From the NCBI GenBank assembly GCA_016935365.1, contig JAFGRB010000033.1:1-64000 (forward strand): DNA of 64,000 bases. Reading direction: 5' to 3'. Shown piece after piece: positions 59,951 to 64,000 of the stretch. Numbering within the stretch: position 1 is the first letter of the stretch; the number at the start of each line of letters is the position of its first letter. A program made the position numbers and the translations under genes. This stretch comes from Deltaproteobacteria bacterium (lineage in GTDB: Bacteria > Myxococcota > B64-G9). The notes beneath the pieces are model-generated. The model saw only the letters and a program-made list of their open reading frames with translations. It made no database searches and was not told the DNA's origin.

Positions 59951-61102
59951 ATGGGAGGTGCGATCATGGCCAGGAAGCCCAGACGCGTGCACCCGGGCGC
60001 TCCGCCGGGTGCCATGCAGCCGCGGTCCGGCGCGCCCGGGTCGGTGATACAGGCGATCTGCTACGACGCCGACTCGATTTCGGAGCGGAAAATAGAGGCT
60101 CGGGAAGCGCTGCCGGGCCTGCTCGACGAGCGGCGGGTCGTCTGGATCCACGTCCAGGGCCTGGACGACGAGGGCCTGCTGCAGTACATCGGCGAGATCT
60201 TCCGCGTCCATCCCCTGGCGCTCGCCGACGTGATGCACACGGCGCAGCGCCCCAAGGTGGAGGCCTACGCGGATCAGTGCTTCGCGATCTTGCGCATGCC
60301 GGCCGATGCCGGGACGCTCGGCACCGAGCAGCTGGCCCTGGTCGTGGGCCAGGGCTTCGTGCTGAGCTTCCAGGATCAAGGCGGCGACTGCCTCGAGCCG
60401 GTCCGCGATCGGCTGCGCAAGAGCATCGGGCGCATGCGCGATCGGGGCGCGGGCTACCTGGCCTATGCCATCGCGGACACGGTCATCGATCACTACTTCC
60501 CCTGGCTGGAGGACTTCGGCGAGCGGCTGGAGGCCTTCGAGGACGAGATCGTCGCCCGGCCGGATGCGGACACGGTCGCGCGCATCCAGGACGTGCGGCA
60601 CGACATCCTGCGGCTGCACCGCACGGTCGTCTCTTTGCGCGAGGCCGTCAACGGCCTGCTCAAGGAGCCGCTGGCGGTCTTCACCGACGAGACCCGGCTC
60701 TTCCTGCGCGACACGTACGACCACAGCATCCGGGCGCTCGAGATGGTGGACACCTACCGGGAGCTGTCGAGCGGGCTGATGGACCTCTACCTCTCGACGG
60801 TCGGCCAGCGGACCAACGAGGTGATGAAGGTGCTGACCATCATCGCCACGCTCTTTATTCCGCTCTCGTTCATCGCCGGGCTGTACGGGATGAACTTCGA
60901 TTATCGCGTCTCGGGCTGGAACATGCCCGAGCTGCGCTGGGCGTACGGCTACCTCTTCGCCCTGGGCCTGATGGCGGCCACCGCGACCGGGCTGCTGCTC
61001 TTTTTCCGGAGCAAGGGATGGCTCGGGCGGGCCGAACGGCGGCGGCCTCACCAGGCGCCGAGGTGCGTCTCGACCCGGCCGTCCACGCTTACCCGCAAGT
61101 AG
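59951..61102 (+). CDS. corA: CorA-family divalent metal transporter
   Basis: VTLFIPLSFIAGLYGMNF-type segment (FIPLSFIAGLYGMNFDYR) and two C-terminal TMs. Confidence 0.93.
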   Translation: MGGAIMARKPRRVHPGAPPGAMQPRSGAPGSVIQAICYDADSISERKIEAREALPGLLDERRVVWIHVQGLDDEGLLQYIGEIFRVHPLALADVMHTAQRPKVEAYADQCFAILRMPADAGTLGTEQLALVVGQGFVLSFQDQGGDCLEPVRDRLRKSIGRMRDRGAGYLAYAIADTVIDHYFPWLEDFGERLEAFEDEIVARPDADTVARIQDVRHDILRLHRTVVSLREAVNGLLKEPLAVFTDETRLFLRDTYDHSIRALEMVDTYRELSSGLMDLYLSTVGQRTNEVMKVLTIIATLFIPLSFIAGLYGMNFDYRVSGWNMPELRWAYGYLFALGLMAATATGLLLFFRSKGWLGRAERRRPHQAPRCVSTRPSTLTRK

Positions 61103-62427
61103 TTGCGCAGCCCCGGCTGAAGCTTGCCCCGGCGGGTGAAGATCGGCGCCCAGGTGCCGGTGTCGGCGAAGACGAGCTCGCGGTCCAGGGGGATGAGCCG
61201 CGGCACGTGGGTGTGGCCGAAGCAGACCACCTGGACCGGCAGCAGCGCGGCGATCCGACGCGCGATCCGCGGCAGGCGCTGCTCGATCGAGAAGATGCTC
61301 TCGCCCTTGACCAGCGTCTCGTAGATGAACAGCAGCAGCGGAAAGCTCGACAGCGGCACCATGAGCTTGATCCACAGCGGGATGGGCACCAGGGCCAGGG
61401 CGATCGTGCCGCCGGTCAGCACGAGGAAGATCAGCACGCGGTCGATCCAGAACTCGCGCATGACGCGGAAGAAGCGCGAGGTGATCGGCGGCCGCTGCAA
61501 GGCGTGGAGCCTGCGCAGGGCGTCGGCCCCGATCTCGTACCTGCGGGCCAGGTCTGCGAAGGCTGGCTCCAGGTCGACCTTCCTGCGGAGCAGGCGGCGG
61601 CGGATCCCGAGCAGCCGGCTCATGACCACCAGGCTGCCCCAGAGCCAGCTGAACAGCAGGCTCCGCCGTCTGAAGGCGTAGTGCTTGAGCCAGTGCGTGA
61701 AATATCGGGACAGGTTGAGGATGTAGTCCGAGGCGTGGGGGTTGAAGGTGCCCATGCGGTTCATCAGGTGCCGGTTGGACAGGTTGCCCATGGGCAGCGC
61801 GATCTGCTCGACGCCCCTGCGGACGCAGGTGGGCTCGAGCAGGTAGCGAAAGGCGCTGTAGTGATCGTACTGCTGGCCGTGCTCGACGTAGATTTCGCCG
61901 GGCTCGGCGAAGAACCAGGGCTCGAAGCGAACGCAGTCGTCGCCGAGCTGTCCACCCGCTTCCCGGGCGCGGGCCTGCAGGGCTTCCGTGAAAGCGCGGC
62001 GTACGGCGCCGAAGTGGAACTCCCGGTCGTGGTTGCCCAGCACGTAGACGAGCTTCACCCCGGCGAGCAGCAGGCGCGCCAGGGCGCCGAGGAAGACCGG
62101 GTGGCAACCCAGCATGCGCTCGAGCTTCCAGACCGACTTCGCATCGCTGGGATCGAGACCGGTCCTGCGCTCGGAGCGAGAGACGTGCAGGCCGGCGTCT
62201 TCCTCCTCGCCGGGTACGGCCGTGACCAGGTCGAAGTCGAAGACGTCCCCGTTGAGTATGAGGACCTTGTCTGCGGCTGCGTCGTCGCGGCCTTCGAAGT
62301 CGCCGAGCAGAGCGGCCAGGTCCTCGTCCGGCAGGTAGCGGGAGGCCTTGTGGGCCTTCCAGCCGTCGGCGTGATCCTCCACATCGGAGAGGTGGAGATC
62401 CGAGAGCACCAGGTAGAGACGCTTCAT
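61048..62427 (-). CDS. Metallophosphoesterase with TM segments
   Basis: LVLSDLHLSD, LILNGDVFDFD, YVLGNHDREF, VCFGHTHVPR. Confidence 0.85.
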   Translation of the reverse strand: MKRLYLVLSDLHLSDVEDHADGWKAHKASRYLPDEDLAALLGDFEGRDDAAADKVLILNGDVFDFDLVTAVPGEEEDAGLHVSRSERRTGLDPSDAKSVWKLERMLGCHPVFLGALARLLLAGVKLVYVLGNHDREFHFGAVRRAFTEALQARAREAGGQLGDDCVRFEPWFFAEPGEIYVEHGQQYDHYSAFRYLLEPTCVRRGVEQIALPMGNLSNRHLMNRMGTFNPHASDYILNLSRYFTHWLKHYAFRRRSLLFSWLWGSLVVMSRLLGIRRRLLRRKVDLEPAFADLARRYEIGADALRRLHALQRPPITSRFFRVMREFWIDRVLIFLVLTGGTIALALVPIPLWIKLMVPLSSFPLLLFIYETLVKGESIFSIEQRLPRIARRIAALLPVQVVCFGHTHVPRLIPLDRELVFADTGTWAPIFTRRGKLQPGLRNYLRVSVDGRVETHLGAW

Positions 62428-63278
62428 CGTCTTCCGAGACGGCCGAGCAGGCCTCGGCCCACGGCCGCGAGCAGGTAACCCGCCCCGGCCAGCACGATGA
62501 TCGTGGCGCCGGCCGGGAGGCCGGGGCCGTAGCTGAGCGCCAAGCCGCCCACGCCGTAGATGGCCGAGAAGGCCACCGCGAGCAGCATCATGCGCGTCAG
62601 GCTGCGGGTGAAGTGGCCGGCCGTGGCCGCCGGCAGCGTGAGCAAGGCGATGACCATGACCACGCCCACGACCGTGGTCAGCAGCACGACGGTCAGGGCG
62701 GTCAGGCAGAGCAGGCCGAGGTAGAACAGGTCCACCCGCACGCCGCGCAGCCGGGCGAACTCCTCGTCGAAGCAGATGCCCATGAACTGGTTGAAGAACA
62801 GTCCGCCGCCCAGCAGAATGACCGCGTCGAGCACCGCCAGCAGCCACAGGTCCTCTCCGCTGACGAAGAGGATGTTGCCGAAGAGGTAGCTCATCAGGTC
62901 CTCGTCGTAGCCCGGCGTGCTGGAGATGAACAGCACGCCGACAGCCATCCCGATGGCCCACACGGCGCCGATGACCGTGTCCTCGCGCTCGCGGGCATAC
63001 AGGGAGACCAGGCCGATGACCACCGCCGCGAGCAGGGAAGCCGCGACGGCCCCGTGCAGCGGATGCAGCCAGGACAGGCCGCAGACCGCCCGCAGGTACT
63101 GGGCAGCGCCCATGCCGCCGAGCACGCAGTGGGCGATGCCGCCGGCAATGTAGCTGATACGCCGGACGACGACGAAGGAGCCGATCGTGCCGCAGGCCAC
63201 GCTGGAGAGCAGCGAGGCCCAGAGCGCATTCTGCAGGAAGGCGTGCTGCTGCAAGCCGCTCAGGAATCCCGCTTCCAT
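62424..63278 (-). CDS. znuB: Metal (Zn/Mn) ABC transporter permease
   Basis: ALWASLLSSVACGTIGSFVVVRRISYIAGGIAHCVLGGMG; multi-TM. Confidence 0.88.
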   Translation of the reverse strand: MEAGFLSGLQQHAFLQNALWASLLSSVACGTIGSFVVVRRISYIAGGIAHCVLGGMGAAQYLRAVCGLSWLHPLHGAVAASLLAAVVIGLVSLYAREREDTVIGAVWAIGMAVGVLFISSTPGYDEDLMSYLFGNILFVSGEDLWLLAVLDAVILLGGGLFFNQFMGICFDEEFARLRGVRVDLFYLGLLCLTALTVVLLTTVVGVVMVIALLTLPAATAGHFTRSLTRMMLLAVAFSAIYGVGGLALSYGPGLPAGATIIVLAGAGYLLAAVGRGLLGRLGRR

Positions 63279-64000
63279 TCGTGTCCCTCGGCCGAGCAGC
63301 GGTGATCGTGGCGGATCAGCTGGACGTCGCTGCCGTAGATCTCCCGGATGCACTCGCCCGTGATCTCGCTGGTGGGGTGGAACTGGACCTGCCGGTTGAC
63401 GCAGATGACCGAGCGCACCTTGGCGCTCACGAAGCCGATGTCGTGCGTGACCATGACGACGGTCAGGCGCTGGTTGAGCCTGGACAGCAGCTCGTAGAGG
63501 TCGTCGGCCGCTTTCAGATCGATGTTGTTGGTCGGCTCGTCGAGCATGAGCAGGTCGGGGTCGGACGCCAGGGCCCGGGCGATCAGCACCCGCTGCCGCT
63601 GACCGCCCGACAGGTCGGCGATCGGCCGCCTGGCCAGATCGGCCAGGCCGACCTCCTCGAGCGAGCGCAGGGCTCCCCGGCGATCCGACCTTCGGAACGG
63701 CCCGAAGCCCCGATGTCCCCCCAGCCGGCCCATGAGGACCACGTCGATCACCGAGGCCGGGAACTCCGCGTCGTACATCATGCTCTGCGGCATGTAGCCG
63801 ACCCGGTGACGGGACCGGGCAGGAGGCTGGCCGAAGAGCTTGACGCTGCCCTGGCTCGGCTCGAGCAAGCCCAGGATGAGCCGCATCAGCGTGGTCTTTC
63901 CGCCTCCGTTGGGACCCACGATGGAAACGAACTCGCCCGACTCGATCTGCAGGTGCACGTCGGCGAGCACGGGGTCGGGCCCGTAGGCAAAGCTAAGGTT
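63260..64000 (-). CDS. znuC: Metal ABC transporter ATP-binding protein (5' end beyond window)
   Basis: SIVGPNGGGKTTLMRLILGLL, LSGGQRQRVLIARALASDPDLLMLDEPTNNID. Confidence 0.9.
   Translation of the reverse strand, partial: NLSFAYGPDPVLADVHLQIESGEFVSIVGPNGGGKTTLMRLILGLLEPSQGSVKLFGQPPARSRHRVGYMPQSMMYDAEFPASVIDVVLMGRLGGHRGFGPFRRSDRRGALRSLEEVGLADLARRPIADLSGGQRQRVLIARALASDPDLLMLDEPTNNIDLKAADDLYELLSRLNQRLTVVMVTHDIGFVSAKVRSVICVNRQVQFHPTSEITGECIREIYGSDVQLIRHDHRCSAEGHEWKRDS

Overview
High-GC bacterial chromosome segment. The gene content (MopE/TSP3 lipoproteins, HEAT proteins, WD40 Ser/Thr kinases, PilZ, DUF4388, Gld-type ABC operon) looks Myxococcota/deltaproteobacterial; the taxonomy is inference only. 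About 45 plausible genes cover both strands. No rRNA, tRNA, CRISPR array, transposase or prophage was recognised. Many long ORFs in the supplied track are GC-frame shadows and were rejected. Strongest leads: (1) a four-gene chemosensory-like operon (9784-14881) in which the MCP hairpin, the CheA-like HPt and ATPase boxes and a small receiver all look degenerate; (2) a sigma54-type promoter plus inverted repeat, divergent from an NtrC-like activator, in front of an operon encoding a charge-inverted pair of related small proteins (one basic and secreted, one acidic) (28157-29274); (3) a two-gene ABC-type ATPase + PD-(D/E)XK-like nuclease pair, a defence-system candidate (32315-34194), next to a scar of pseudogene fragments and a perfect 18-bp palindrome; (4) a 13-unit, ~11-bp-period repeat array and a diverged second block flanking an orphan gene, followed by a catalytically degenerate penicillin-binding-protein-like protein (49781-51876); (5) an unusual Hsp70 with an N-terminal PilZ-like domain and a basic amphipathic tail in place of the lid.
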